From Comamonadaceae bacterium (GTDB taxonomy: Bacteria > Pseudomonadota > Gammaproteobacteria > Burkholderiales > Burkholderiaceae_C), in NCBI GenBank assembly GCA_947460165.1, contig CANHKH010000030.1, positions 1 through 16,066 on the forward strand: a stretch of 16,066 nt of DNA, given 5' to 3'. Every line of letters begins with the position of its first letter. The first letter of the stretch is position 1. The notes beneath the pieces are model-generated. The model searched no databases and was not told where the DNA came from. It saw only the letters and a program-made list of their open reading frames with translations. Both the position numbers and the translations under genes were made by a program. Below are positions 5,839 through 13,412 of the stretch, piece after piece.

Positions 5839-7833
5839 TCAGTTGTTCTGCGCCAGTTGCTCCAAGATGGCCGGGTTCTCCAGCGTGGAGGTGTCTTGCG
5901 TGATGGCCTCGCCCTTGGCAATGCCGCGCAAGAGGCGGCGCATGATCTTGCCCGAGCGGGTTTTGGGCAGGTTGTCGCCAAAGCGAATGTCCTTGGGCTT
6001 GGCGATCGGGCCGATTTCTTTGCCCACCCAGTCGCGCAGCACCTTGGCAATGGCCTTGGCCTCCTCGCCGGTGGGGCGCGAGCGCTTGAGCACCACAAAG
6101 GCCACGATGGCCTCGCCGGTCAGATCGTCAGGCCGGCCGACCACAGCGGCTTCGGCCACCAGGTCACTCTTGGCGACCAGGGCCGATTCGATTTCCATGG
6201 TGCCCATGCGGTGGCCTGAGACGTTGAGCACATCGTCAATGCGGCCGGTGATGCGGAAGTAGCCACGGTCAGCGCTGCGCACGGCGCCGTCGCCGGCCAG
6301 GTAAAAGCCTTTGAGCTCTTCGGGGAAGTAGCTCTTTTTAAAGCGCTCAGGGTCGCCCCAGATGGTGCGAATCATGGAGGGCCAAGGCTTTTTGACCACC
6401 AAAATGCCGCCCGAGCCGTGGGGCATGTCGTTGCCTTGCTCGTCGACGATGGCCGCTGCAATGCCTGGCAAGGGCAGCGTGCACGAGCCTGGCACCAGGG
6501 GGGTGGCGCCCGGCAGCGGGGTGATCATGTGGCCGCCGGTTTCGGTTTGCCAGAAGGTGTCCACAATGGGGCAGCGCTCGCCGCCCACGTTCTTGTGGTA
6601 CCACATCCAGGCCTCGGGGTTGATGGGCTCACCCACCGATCCCAAGATGCGCAGCGAGGACATGTCCCAGTTTTTGGGGTGCACCTTGGCGTCGCCGTCG
6701 GCGGCCTTGATCAGCGAGCGTATGGCCGTGGGCGCGGTGTAAAACACCGTGACCTTGTGGCGCTCAATCATTTGCCAAAAGCGGCCCGCGTCGGGGTAGG
6801 TGGGCACGCCTTCAAACACCACTTGCGTGGCGCCAGCCACCAGCGGGCCGTAGGTCACATAGGTGTGGCCGGTGATCCAGCCAATGTCGGCCGTGCACCA
6901 AAACACATCGGTGGGCCCGATGTCAAAGGTCCAGTCCATGGTCATCTTGGCCCACAGCAGGTAGCCGCCAGTGGCGTGCACCACGCCCTTGGGCTTGCCG
7001 GTGGAGCCCGAGGTGTAGAGCACAAACAGCGGGTGCTCGGCGCCCACAAATTCTGGCTCGCACACGGTGGGCTGGGCCTGGGCCACCTCGTGCATCCAGC
7101 AGTCGCGGCCGGCCACCATGGTGCAAGCCGTGGCCGTGCGCTGGTAGACCACCACGTTTTGGATGGTGTCGCAGCCGCCCAAGGCCAGGGCTTCGTCCAC
7201 GATGGCTTTGAGCGGGAGCTCTTTGCCGCCGCGCATTTGGTAGTTGGCCGTGATCACCGCCACGGCGCCCGCGTCTTGAATGCGCTCGTGCAAGCTCTTG
7301 GCCGAAAAGCCGCCAAACACCACCGAGTGGGTGGCGCCAATGCGGGCGCAGGCCTGCATGGCGACCACGCCTTCGACCGTCATGGGCATGTAGACGACCA
7401 CACGGTCGCCTTTTTTCACGCCCATGGCGCGCAGCGCGTTGGCAAACTGGCACACCTTGGCGTGCAACTGGCCAAAGGTGACGTTGGTGACTTGGCCGTC
7501 GTCGGCTTCAAAAATGATGGCCGCGCGGTGTTCGGTGGGCGTGCCCAGGTGGCGGTCCAGGCAGTTGTAAGAGGCGTTGAGCTCGCCATCGGCAAACCAC
7601 TTGTAAAAAGGCTTGTTGGACGCGTCGAGCACCTGGGTGAAAGGCTTGCTCCAGATGAGGTTGTCACGGGCGCGCTGGCCCCAAAACCCTTCCATGTCGG
7701 TGTCAGCCTCTTGGCACAAGGCCTCGTAGGCGGCCATGGAAGAGACCCGGGCCGCCTGGGAGGCTGCCGCAGGAGGTGGGAAAACGCGGTTTTCAACCAA
7801 GGTTGACTCAATGGCTGACGATGCAACACTCAT
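5839..7833 (-). CDS. acsA: Acetyl-CoA synthetase (AMP-forming)
   Basis: 664 aa, cytoplasmic. It activates acetate with ATP to acetyl-AMP and then forms acetyl-CoA, feeding acetate into the TCA cycle. The adenylate-forming motif YTSGSTGKPKG is at 273-283. FWQTETGG at 427-434 carries W428, the tryptophan that limits the acyl pocket to acetate-sized substrates. The hinge region GRIDDVLNVSGHR is at 530-542. RSGKIMRR carries K629, the catalytic lysine that is reversibly acetylated in Acs enzymes, so post-translational control by Pat/CobB-type enzymes is likely. Length is typical (about 650 aa). The ATG at 7833 is chosen because AGGAG lies about 10 bases upstream and the N-terminus fits; an upstream ATG in frame at 7890 has no support. 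Divergent from the YqhA-like gene. Confidence 0.97.
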   Translation of the reverse strand: MSVASSAIESTLVENRVFPPPAAASQAARVSSMAAYEALCQEADTDMEGFWGQRARDNLIWSKPFTQVLDASNKPFYKWFADGELNASYNCLDRHLGTPTEHRAAIIFEADDGQVTNVTFGQLHAKVCQFANALRAMGVKKGDRVVVYMPMTVEGVVAMQACARIGATHSVVFGGFSAKSLHERIQDAGAVAVITANYQMRGGKELPLKAIVDEALALGGCDTIQNVVVYQRTATACTMVAGRDCWMHEVAQAQPTVCEPEFVGAEHPLFVLYTSGSTGKPKGVVHATGGYLLWAKMTMDWTFDIGPTDVFWCTADIGWITGHTYVTYGPLVAGATQVVFEGVPTYPDAGRFWQMIERHKVTVFYTAPTAIRSLIKAADGDAKVHPKNWDMSSLRILGSVGEPINPEAWMWYHKNVGGERCPIVDTFWQTETGGHMITPLPGATPLVPGSCTLPLPGIAAAIVDEQGNDMPHGSGGILVVKKPWPSMIRTIWGDPERFKKSYFPEELKGFYLAGDGAVRSADRGYFRITGRIDDVLNVSGHRMGTMEIESALVAKSDLVAEAAVVGRPDDLTGEAIVAFVVLKRSRPTGEEAKAIAKVLRDWVGKEIGPIAKPKDIRFGDNLPKTRSGKIMRRLLRGIAKGEAITQDTSTLENPAILEQLAQNN

Positions 7834-7922
7834 GGACCTGGTCTCCTTTAAATTTGTAGGGAATAAAAAGCAAACTGTCAGCGGAGGCACTTACAAGCCA
7901 CTGACTGACTGCGATCTTACCG

Positions 7923-7936
7923 AGCACCTAGGTGCT
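7923..7936. promoter_or_regulatory. 14-bp perfect palindrome in the acsA/yqhA divergent region
   Basis: AGCACCTAGGTGCT is self-complementary over all 14 bases. It is 90 bp upstream of the acsA start and 173 bp upstream of the yqhA-like start, a plausible operator position for either gene. A smaller dyad, GGACA-T-TGTCC, lies at 8020-8030, and its TTGTCC half recurs at 8043-8048. No regulator gene is adjacent. The match to a specific regulator family is unknown. Confidence 0.4.
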
Positions 7937-8108
7937 GGTCAGCCGAATTTGCACCGACTGCTCAAGCGCAGCCCAGTGCGCCACAAGGGGCAGCAGACAC
8001 TGATCCTGCGTCCTAGCAAGGACATTGTCCATAACCCTAGAATTGTCCTTTTGCCAACTTAAGCAGCGCAAGGCCTCCATCTGCGGGGCAGTGTCCAGCC
8101 CACACCTT

Positions 8109-8702
8109 ATGTCTGACCAACCCCGCCGCCCGTCCAAGGGCATGCGCCCCATCCCCAACTTCATTTTCGCCAGCCGTTGGCTGCAGCTGCCGCTCTACAT
8201 CGGCTTGATCGCGGCGCAAGGGGTGTACGTTTACCACTTTTTGGTGGAACTGACGCACCTGATCGAGGCGGTGTTCGGCAGCCAAACGGCGCTGCAGGCC
8301 CTGGTCAGCAGCATTGGCTACAAGTCCGATGTGGCGCTGACCTCGCTCAATGAAACCGTGATCATGCTGGTGGTGCTGGCGCTCATTGATGTGGTCATGA
8401 TCTCCAACCTGCTCATCATGGTCATCGTGGGCGGCTACGAGACTTTTGTCAGCCGCATGGAGCTTGAAAACCACCCCGACCAGCCCGAGTGGCTCAGCCA
8501 CGTGAACGCCTCGGTGCTCAAGGTCAAGTTGGCCACGGCCATCATTGGCATCAGCTCGATTCACCTGCTCAAAACCTTCATCAATGCCGCCAACTACGAC
8601 ACCAAGGTCTTGATGTGGCAAACCATCATTCACACGGTGTTCCTGCTCAGCGCACTGGCCATTGCCTTGACCGACAAGCTGATGCAGCGCGACGCGCATT
8701 GA
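8109..8702 (+). CDS. YqhA/UPF0114 family inner-membrane protein (TIGR00645-like)
   Basis: 197 aa. Membrane protein of unknown function. Four hydrophobic segments are visible at about 24-46, 82-108, 139-158 and 169-190. NETVIMLVVLALIDVVMISN followed by LLIMVIVGGYETFVSR (81-116) and LKVKLATAIIGISSIHLLKTF (137-157) are the recognisable blocks of the YqhA family; E. coli YqhA is a little shorter. The N-terminus (MSDQPRRPSKGMRP) is basic, consistent with a cytoplasmic start. The ATG at 8109 is the first in-frame start with this N-terminus; no strong ribosome-binding site is visible. It ends 6 bp from the fumC stop on the opposite strand. No functional prediction is justified. Confidence 0.85.
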   Translation: MSDQPRRPSKGMRPIPNFIFASRWLQLPLYIGLIAAQGVYVYHFLVELTHLIEAVFGSQTALQALVSSIGYKSDVALTSLNETVIMLVVLALIDVVMISNLLIMVIVGGYETFVSRMELENHPDQPEWLSHVNASVLKVKLATAIIGISSIHLLKTFINAANYDTKVLMWQTIIHTVFLLSALAIALTDKLMQRDAH

Positions 8703-8708
8703 CACCGC

Positions 8709-10118
8709 TCAACCAGACTCGGTCATGCGCTTGGCCTTGACCCAGTCGTCAAACTGCTGAGCACTCACGGCCCCCGAGGCCAGCGCCGCCTCACGCAAGC
8801 TCAGCCCTTGCTGGTGCGCGGCCTTGGCAATCTCTGCAGCCCGGTCGTAGCCTATGTGCGGCGCCAAGGCCGTGACCTGCATGAGCGAGCGCTCCAAGAG
8901 CTCGGCCAGCCGCTCTGGGCGTGGCTGCAAACCCTGGATGCAATGCACGTCAAAGCTGCGCATGGCCCCTGTCAGCAGCCGCACGCTCTGCAAAAAGTTG
9001 TGCGCCATCATGGGCCGAAACACATTGAGCTCCAAGTTTCCGCTGGCGCCGCCAAAGTTGATGGCCACATCATTGCCAAACACCTGACAGCAGACCATGG
9101 TGAGCGCCTCGCATTGCGTGGGGTTGACCTTGCCCGGCATGATGGACGAGCCGGGCTCGTTCTCAGGCAGCGTCAATTCGCCCAGGCCGCAGCGCGGACC
9201 ACTGGCCAGCCAGCGGATGTCGTTGGCGATTTTCATCAGGCTGGCGGCCAAGCCCTTGAGCGCGCCGTGCGCCTGCACCAAGGCGTCTGAGGCGGCCAGC
9301 GCCTCAAACTTGTTGGGTGCCGTCACCCAAGGCAGCCCGGTCAGCCGCGCCAACTCGGCCGCTGTCAACTCGCCAAAGTCTTCGGGCGCGTTCAAGCCCG
9401 TGCCCACCGCCGTGCCGCCCAGGGCCAACTCCAGCAGGTGCGGCAGGCTGGCCTCAATGGCGCGCGCTGCATGACCGAGTTGGGCCACGTAGCCTGAGAA
9501 CTCCTGGCCCAAGGTGAGGGGCGTGGCGTCTTGAAAGTGCGTGCGCCCGACCTTGACCAGCGCGGCATAGGACAAGGCCTTGCCGTGCAAGCTCGCTTGC
9601 AGCGCCGCCAAGGCCGGCAAGAGCTGGGTGCGCAGGCCCCGCACTGCAGCCAGGTTCATGGCCGAAGGGAACACGTCGTTGGACGACTGGCTGCGGTTGA
9701 CCTCGTCGTTGGGGTGCACCAGCCTGCCCTGACCACGCTCGCCGCCCAGCAGCTCGCTGGCGCGGTTGGCCAGCACCTCATTGACGTTCATGTGGGTTTG
9801 CGTGCCAGAGCCGGTTTGCCACACGCTGAGCGGAAATTCGCCAGCGTGCTGGCCGGCCAGCACCTCGTCGGCGGCGGCCATGATGGCTTGGGCCTTGTCG
9901 CTGGGCAGCAGCCCTTGCGCCAGGTTCACGGCTGCGCAGGCGCGTTTGATCAGCACCAGCGCAGCAATCAGCTCGGGCGGCAACTTCTCTGTGGAAATAT
10001 CAAAAAACCCAAGCGAGCGCTGGGTCTGCGCGCCCCACCGGCGTTGGGCAGGCACGGTCACTGCGCCCATGCTGTCGCGCTCCAGGCGCTCAGCGCTTGG
10101 CTGGTCTGTCAGCGTCAT
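8709..10118 (-). CDS. fumC: Class II fumarate hydratase
   Basis: 469 aa, cytoplasmic homotetramer of the aspartase/fumarase superfamily that interconverts fumarate and malate without an iron-sulfur cluster. The superfamily signature GSSIMPGKVNP is at 323-333, with the mobile-loop serine S324. GRTHFQDATP at 191-200 contains H194, equivalent to the catalytic histidine of E. coli FumC. SGTQTHMNVNEV (104-115) and HPNDEVN (135-141) supply active-site residues. Length agrees with E. coli FumC (467 aa). The ATG at 10118 is preferred: the protein N-terminus begins shortly before the conserved R-x-W-G-A-Q-T-Q block, while the in-frame extension to 10196 is unlike the family. It converges on the YqhA-like gene and diverges from a Bug protein gene. 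A class I fumarase lies at 14568 onward. Confidence 0.96.
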   Translation of the reverse strand: MTLTDQPSAERLERDSMGAVTVPAQRRWGAQTQRSLGFFDISTEKLPPELIAALVLIKRACAAVNLAQGLLPSDKAQAIMAAADEVLAGQHAGEFPLSVWQTGSGTQTHMNVNEVLANRASELLGGERGQGRLVHPNDEVNRSQSSNDVFPSAMNLAAVRGLRTQLLPALAALQASLHGKALSYAALVKVGRTHFQDATPLTLGQEFSGYVAQLGHAARAIEASLPHLLELALGGTAVGTGLNAPEDFGELTAAELARLTGLPWVTAPNKFEALAASDALVQAHGALKGLAASLMKIANDIRWLASGPRCGLGELTLPENEPGSSIMPGKVNPTQCEALTMVCCQVFGNDVAINFGGASGNLELNVFRPMMAHNFLQSVRLLTGAMRSFDVHCIQGLQPRPERLAELLERSLMQVTALAPHIGYDRAAEIAKAAHQQGLSLREAALASGAVSAQQFDDWVKAKRMTESG

Positions 10119-10251
10119 GTCTGCCCCCCGAGAAAAACGGCCCAAGCCATTGACATTCAAACTAACAAAAAACGCTGCAAATGAAAAGCAGCGCACGGCC
10201 CTTCAAGTCGCCCGCCATGCACACTGCGCAAAGCGCCCCACATGGAAGAGG

Positions 10252-10292
10252 TAAATTTTCCTATTTTCGAATTTATTGTCGATTTATGGAAA
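10252..10292. promoter_or_regulatory. AT-rich island in the fumC/Bug divergent region
   Basis: A 41-base AT-rich tract stands out between GC-rich flanks. It contains a direct repeat, CGAATTTAT (10268-10276) and CGATTTAT (10280-10287), spaced 12 bases apart, plus TTCGAA. Such tracts usually hold promoter and activator sites; here they could serve fumC, the Bug gene or both. I could not place a convincing -35/-10 pair on either strand. The rest of the 291-bp gap holds a small dyad, GCACGC-CAG-GCGTGC (10350-10364), and nothing else I can name. Confidence 0.35.
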
Positions 10293-10409
10293 TCACCAAT
10301 GACCCATTGACCCGCTTGTGGCAAGCTGTGTGAATTGACGCAAAGACCAGCACGCCAGGCGTGCCTGCGCTGCGCGCCATGATTGACCCCCAGCCCCAAG
10401 GAGCCCCCC

Positions 10410-11378
10410 ATGCTGCGCCCTTTTCTGATGACTGTCGCTTTGTCTGTGCTGGCCGCCACGGCTGGCGCGCAAACCTTTCCTGCCCAAGCGATTCGCTTGG
10501 TCATCCCTTATGCCCCCGGGGGCGGCAGCGACATCTTGGCGCGGCCCGTGGGCGCCGACATGGCGCTCAAGCTCAAGCAGCCGGTCATCATTGACAACAA
10601 GGGCGGCGCTGGCGGCAACATAGGCACGCAACTGGTGGCACGCTCGGCGCCCGACGGCTACAACCTGCTGGTGGCCAACAACTCGCAGGCGGTCAACCCC
10701 TTCATCTATAAAAACGCCGGCTACGACCTGGCCAACGACTTTGCCCCCGTGACCCTGCTGGGCACCTCCCCGGTGATCGTGGTGGTGCACAAATCATTGC
10801 CCGCCAACACCCTGGGCGAATTTGTGGCCCTGGCCAAAAAAACGCCCGCCAAGCTCAACTTTGGCAGCCCCGGGGTGGGCACACCCGGCCATCTGGCCAC
10901 GCTGCTGTTCAACAAACAAGCGGGCATAGAGCTGGTCCACATTGCCTACAAAGGTTCGGGGCCCACCACCATGGCGCTGCTGCAAAAAGAGGTCGATGTG
11001 TTCTTTGGCACCCCTGCAGCGGTGGAGCCTTACATCCGCTCCGGCGACTTCAAGCCCTTGGCCGTGACCTCCAAGGCGCGGTTCCCGGCCTTCCCCACCG
11101 TGCCCACCATCGCGCAGTCTGGCCTGCCAGGCATGAGCGACTTCAACATTGAAATTTGGTGGGGTCTGCTGGCGCCCAGCAAGACCGATCCAGCCGTTTT
11201 AGACAAGCTGCACGAGGCCGCCACCGCAGCCGTGCGCGACCCAGCCTTGAGCGCGCGCTGGCTGGCCCAAGGCATGGTGCCCACCACCACCACGCGGGCC
11301 GAGTTTCAGGCCTTGATCAAGTCCGAACTGGCCAAATGGGAGCGCGTGGTCAAGGACAACAACATCACGGTGGAATAA
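10410..11378 (+). CDS. Bug/TctC-family periplasmic binding protein
   Basis: 322 aa. A signal peptide (1-20, cleaved after AGA) is followed by QTFPAQAIRLVIPYAPGGGSD (21-41) and IDNKGGAGGNIGTQLVARS (61-79), the two hallmark blocks of the Bug (Bordetella uptake gene) family, also called TctC. Bug proteins capture carboxylates and related small organic compounds in the periplasm, often for a TctAB-type tripartite permease. No tctA or tctB is present in this window, so this is an orphan Bug protein, as is common in Burkholderiales. AAGGAG at 10398-10403 fixes the start at 10410. A hydrolase gene begins 20 bp downstream and is probably co-transcribed, suggesting the bound compound is an ester or related hydrolysable acid. 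Confidence 0.93.
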   Translation: MLRPFLMTVALSVLAATAGAQTFPAQAIRLVIPYAPGGGSDILARPVGADMALKLKQPVIIDNKGGAGGNIGTQLVARSAPDGYNLLVANNSQAVNPFIYKNAGYDLANDFAPVTLLGTSPVIVVVHKSLPANTLGEFVALAKKTPAKLNFGSPGVGTPGHLATLLFNKQAGIELVHIAYKGSGPTTMALLQKEVDVFFGTPAAVEPYIRSGDFKPLAVTSKARFPAFPTVPTIAQSGLPGMSDFNIEIWWGLLAPSKTDPAVLDKLHEAATAAVRDPALSARWLAQGMVPTTTTRAEFQALIKSELAKWERVVKDNNITVE

Positions 11379-11398
11379 CTCCCTCCCCAGGCCCACGC

Positions 11399-12361
11399 AT
11401 GCCCCTTGCGCCTGAAATTGCCGCCCTGCTGCCGGGTATCCACGCCCAAGCGCCCATGCACCAGCGCCCACTGGCGAGCTTGCGGCAGGTGCGCGACCGC
11501 ATAGACCCCGCCAGCGAGCAAGCCGTGGGCGAGGTGCGCGATCTGCAAGTGCCCACCCGCGCGGCCTCAGTGCGCGCACGCCTGTATGCCCCCGAGCAGG
11601 CGCCAGCGGAGTTGCCGCTGCTCATCATGGTGCACGGGGGCGGCTTTGTCTTTGGCGACCTGCAAGGCTATTACGACCACATCTGCCGCGTGCTGTGTGC
11701 CCAGGTGCACTGCCGGGTGCTGTCGGTCAATTACCGGCTCGCGCCCGAGCACAAATTTCCGGCCGCCGCAGACGATGTGTTTGACGCGCTCAGCTGGGCC
11801 CATGCGCAGGCCGCAGCCTTGGGCGTCGATCCCCAGCGCATCGCCCTGGGCGGCGGCAGCGCCGGGGCCAACCTGGCCGCCTCCACCGCCCTGCGCCTGC
11901 GCGAGGCGGGCGGGCCGGCACTGGCCGGGCAGCTGCTGCTCTACCCCATCGTCGATTGGCACACGCCGGCTTCTGGCTCGATGAGCGCCTTTGCCGAAGG
12001 CCACTACCTCACGGGCGCCGACGTGCACTGGTTTTGGCAGCAGTACCTGGCCACCGAGGACGACAGGCACCACCCCTTGGCCGTGCCGCTGGCCGCCTCA
12101 GACCTGTCGCAATTGCCACCGGCCTTGGTCATCACCGCCGAGTTCGATCCTCTGCGCGATGGCGGCGAGCTTTATGCCCAACGTTTGGCGGACGCTGGCG
12201 TGGCCGTGCGCCTGAGCCGCTACGCGGGCATGGTCCACGGTTTTTTGGCCTTTCCCACGCCCAGGGCCGAGGAGGCGCTGCAAGAGGCGGCACTGTGGCT
12301 GCGTGGGCTTTTTTCGCGGCCCCAGGGCATTGCCGACAACGAGCGCAGCGCCAGCACCTGA
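11399..12361 (+). CDS. Alpha/beta hydrolase, HSL (hormone-sensitive lipase-like) family
   Basis: 320 aa, probably cytoplasmic as no signal peptide is seen. The oxyanion-hole motif HGGGF is at 79-83. The nucleophile elbow GGGSAGAN at 151-158 has S154. D250 in EFDPLRD and H280 in VHGF complete the catalytic triad. NYRLAPEHKFPAA (111-123) is another family block. Members are esterases or lipases with a bulky range of ester substrates; the physiological substrate here is not readable. It lies 20 bp after the Bug gene, consistent with a two-gene operon. The start at 11399 has no clear ribosome-binding site, and an alternative in-frame ATG at 11456 cannot be excluded; the longer form gives a normal family N-terminus. 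It ends facing the FAH-family gene across a shared stem-loop. Confidence 0.9.
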   Translation: MPLAPEIAALLPGIHAQAPMHQRPLASLRQVRDRIDPASEQAVGEVRDLQVPTRAASVRARLYAPEQAPAELPLLIMVHGGGFVFGDLQGYYDHICRVLCAQVHCRVLSVNYRLAPEHKFPAAADDVFDALSWAHAQAAALGVDPQRIALGGGSAGANLAASTALRLREAGGPALAGQLLLYPIVDWHTPASGSMSAFAEGHYLTGADVHWFWQQYLATEDDRHHPLAVPLAASDLSQLPPALVITAEFDPLRDGGELYAQRLADAGVAVRLSRYAGMVHGFLAFPTPRAEEALQEAALWLRGLFSRPQGIADNERSAST

Positions 12362-12364
12362 TTC

Positions 12365-12413
12365 CCGCTGAGCGGCTGCCAGGCCAGGCCCAAGCCCGGC
12401 CAGCCCTCAGCGG
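12365..12413. terminator. Shared stem-loop at the junction of two convergent operons
   Basis: CCGCTGAG (12365-12372), a bulged C, then GGCTG (12374-12378) pair with CAGCC (12401-12405) and CTCAGCGG (12406-12413). This makes a 13-bp stem with one bulge and a 22-nt GC-rich loop. It starts 4 bases after the hydrolase stop and includes the stop codon of the minus-strand FAH gene (12407-12409), so it can form in both transcripts. No U-tract is present on either side, so termination may be weak or need a factor. Confidence 0.55.
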
Positions 12414-13378
12414 CTTTCGCGCACCACGTTTTCCAAGCGGCCAATGCGGTCTATCTCGCAGACCACGCGGTCACCGTCTTGCAAGTAGCCCTTGGCAGGC
12501 ACCATGCCGTCGGTGCCACTCCAGCGCCCGCCCAGCTCGGCGTCGGTGGACCAGGCCGTGCCGCTGGGCGTGCCGGTGATGATGACCATGCCAGGGCGCA
12601 GCGTGACGTTGACCGAGAAAAAATGCACCAGCTCGGCCACGGTCCAGATCATTTGCGAGGTGCTGCTGATCTGGCGCAACTCGCCGTTGACCCAGGAGCG
12701 CACCATCACATTTTGCGGGTCGCCCAGCTCGTCGGCGGTGGTGATGCACGGGCCCAGCGGCGCGCTGGTGTCGAAAAACTTGCCCCGGCCCAGCTCGTAC
12801 CAGTAGCTGCCGTCGGGGCGGCGGCGCACCTGGCGGTCGCGGGCGGTCACGTCGTTGACGATGGTGTAGCCAAACACATGCTCAAGCGCGCGCTCTTTGG
12901 GAATGTGGCGGCCGGGCTTGCCTATCACCACCGCCAGTTCCACCTCGCCGTCTAACTTGTGGGTCAGCACCCGGTCCAGCTCAATGGCCGCGCCCGGACC
13001 GACCACGCAGTCGCCGGTCTTGATGAAAAATTCTGGCTCTTTGCCGCTGGTGTCGGCGTTGGCTTTTTCGGCGTTGTGGCTGAGGTAGTTGCTGCCCGAG
13101 CACAAGATGGTGCTGGGCACCATGGGCGCGAGCAGCTGAACGTGTGCCAGGCTTGCGCGAGCAGCGCCACTGGCGCGGCTTTGGGCCACGGCCTGCTCAA
13201 AGCCGGGGCGCAGCGCCTGCCAATGCGCAATCACCGAGAGGGTCTGGCCCAGGTGGGGCAGCGCCTCGGGCGCGAACACGGGCTGGGCCAAGTGCGCGGC
13301 CAGCACGTCGACCACCTGGTCGGCGTCGAGCACGCCCACGCGGGGGCCGGTGGGGGACTGGAAATGAACGATTTTCAT
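12407..13378 (-). CDS. Fumarylacetoacetate hydrolase (FAH)-family protein
   Basis: 323 aa, cytoplasmic. The C-terminal FAH fold carries the divalent-metal ligands expected for the family: E145 and E147 in DGEVELAVVIG, and D176 in NDVTARDRQ. GSNYLSHNAE (95-104) resembles the usual catalytic NYxxH block, with H101. PAPLGP-type and ITGTPSGT (267-274) motifs are also present in family form (TSAPLGP at 204-210). Members hydrolyse acylpyruvates, decarboxylate oxaloacetate, or isomerise/decarboxylate aromatic meta-cleavage products; the exact reaction cannot be assigned. It begins 34 bp after the stop of a Bug-family gene on the same strand, so both are probably one operon. The stop codon lies inside a stem-loop shared with the convergent hydrolase. 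The ATG at 13378 fits the conserved MKIVHFQ start. Confidence 0.9.
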   Translation of the reverse strand: MKIVHFQSPTGPRVGVLDADQVVDVLAAHLAQPVFAPEALPHLGQTLSVIAHWQALRPGFEQAVAQSRASGAARASLAHVQLLAPMVPSTILCSGSNYLSHNAEKANADTSGKEPEFFIKTGDCVVGPGAAIELDRVLTHKLDGEVELAVVIGKPGRHIPKERALEHVFGYTIVNDVTARDRQVRRRPDGSYWYELGRGKFFDTSAPLGPCITTADELGDPQNVMVRSWVNGELRQISSTSQMIWTVAELVHFFSVNVTLRPGMVIITGTPSGTAWSTDAELGGRWSGTDGMVPAKGYLQDGDRVVCEIDRIGRLENVVRESR

Positions 13379-13412
13379 GAAAGGGTCCGGTGGAGTCGAA
13401 TAAAAACGCAGA

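Noticed and set aside
6418..7806. Long open frame antisense to acsA (462 codons)
   Set aside because: Shadow of a strongly conserved gene, with His/Gly/Val-rich composition and no recognisable motif.
7853..7881. CTGACA-17-TACAAA promoter for acsA on the minus strand
   Set aside because: The hexamers and spacing look good, but the implied start (about 7846) would cut into the AGGAG ribosome-binding site of acsA, so it probably is not the working promoter.
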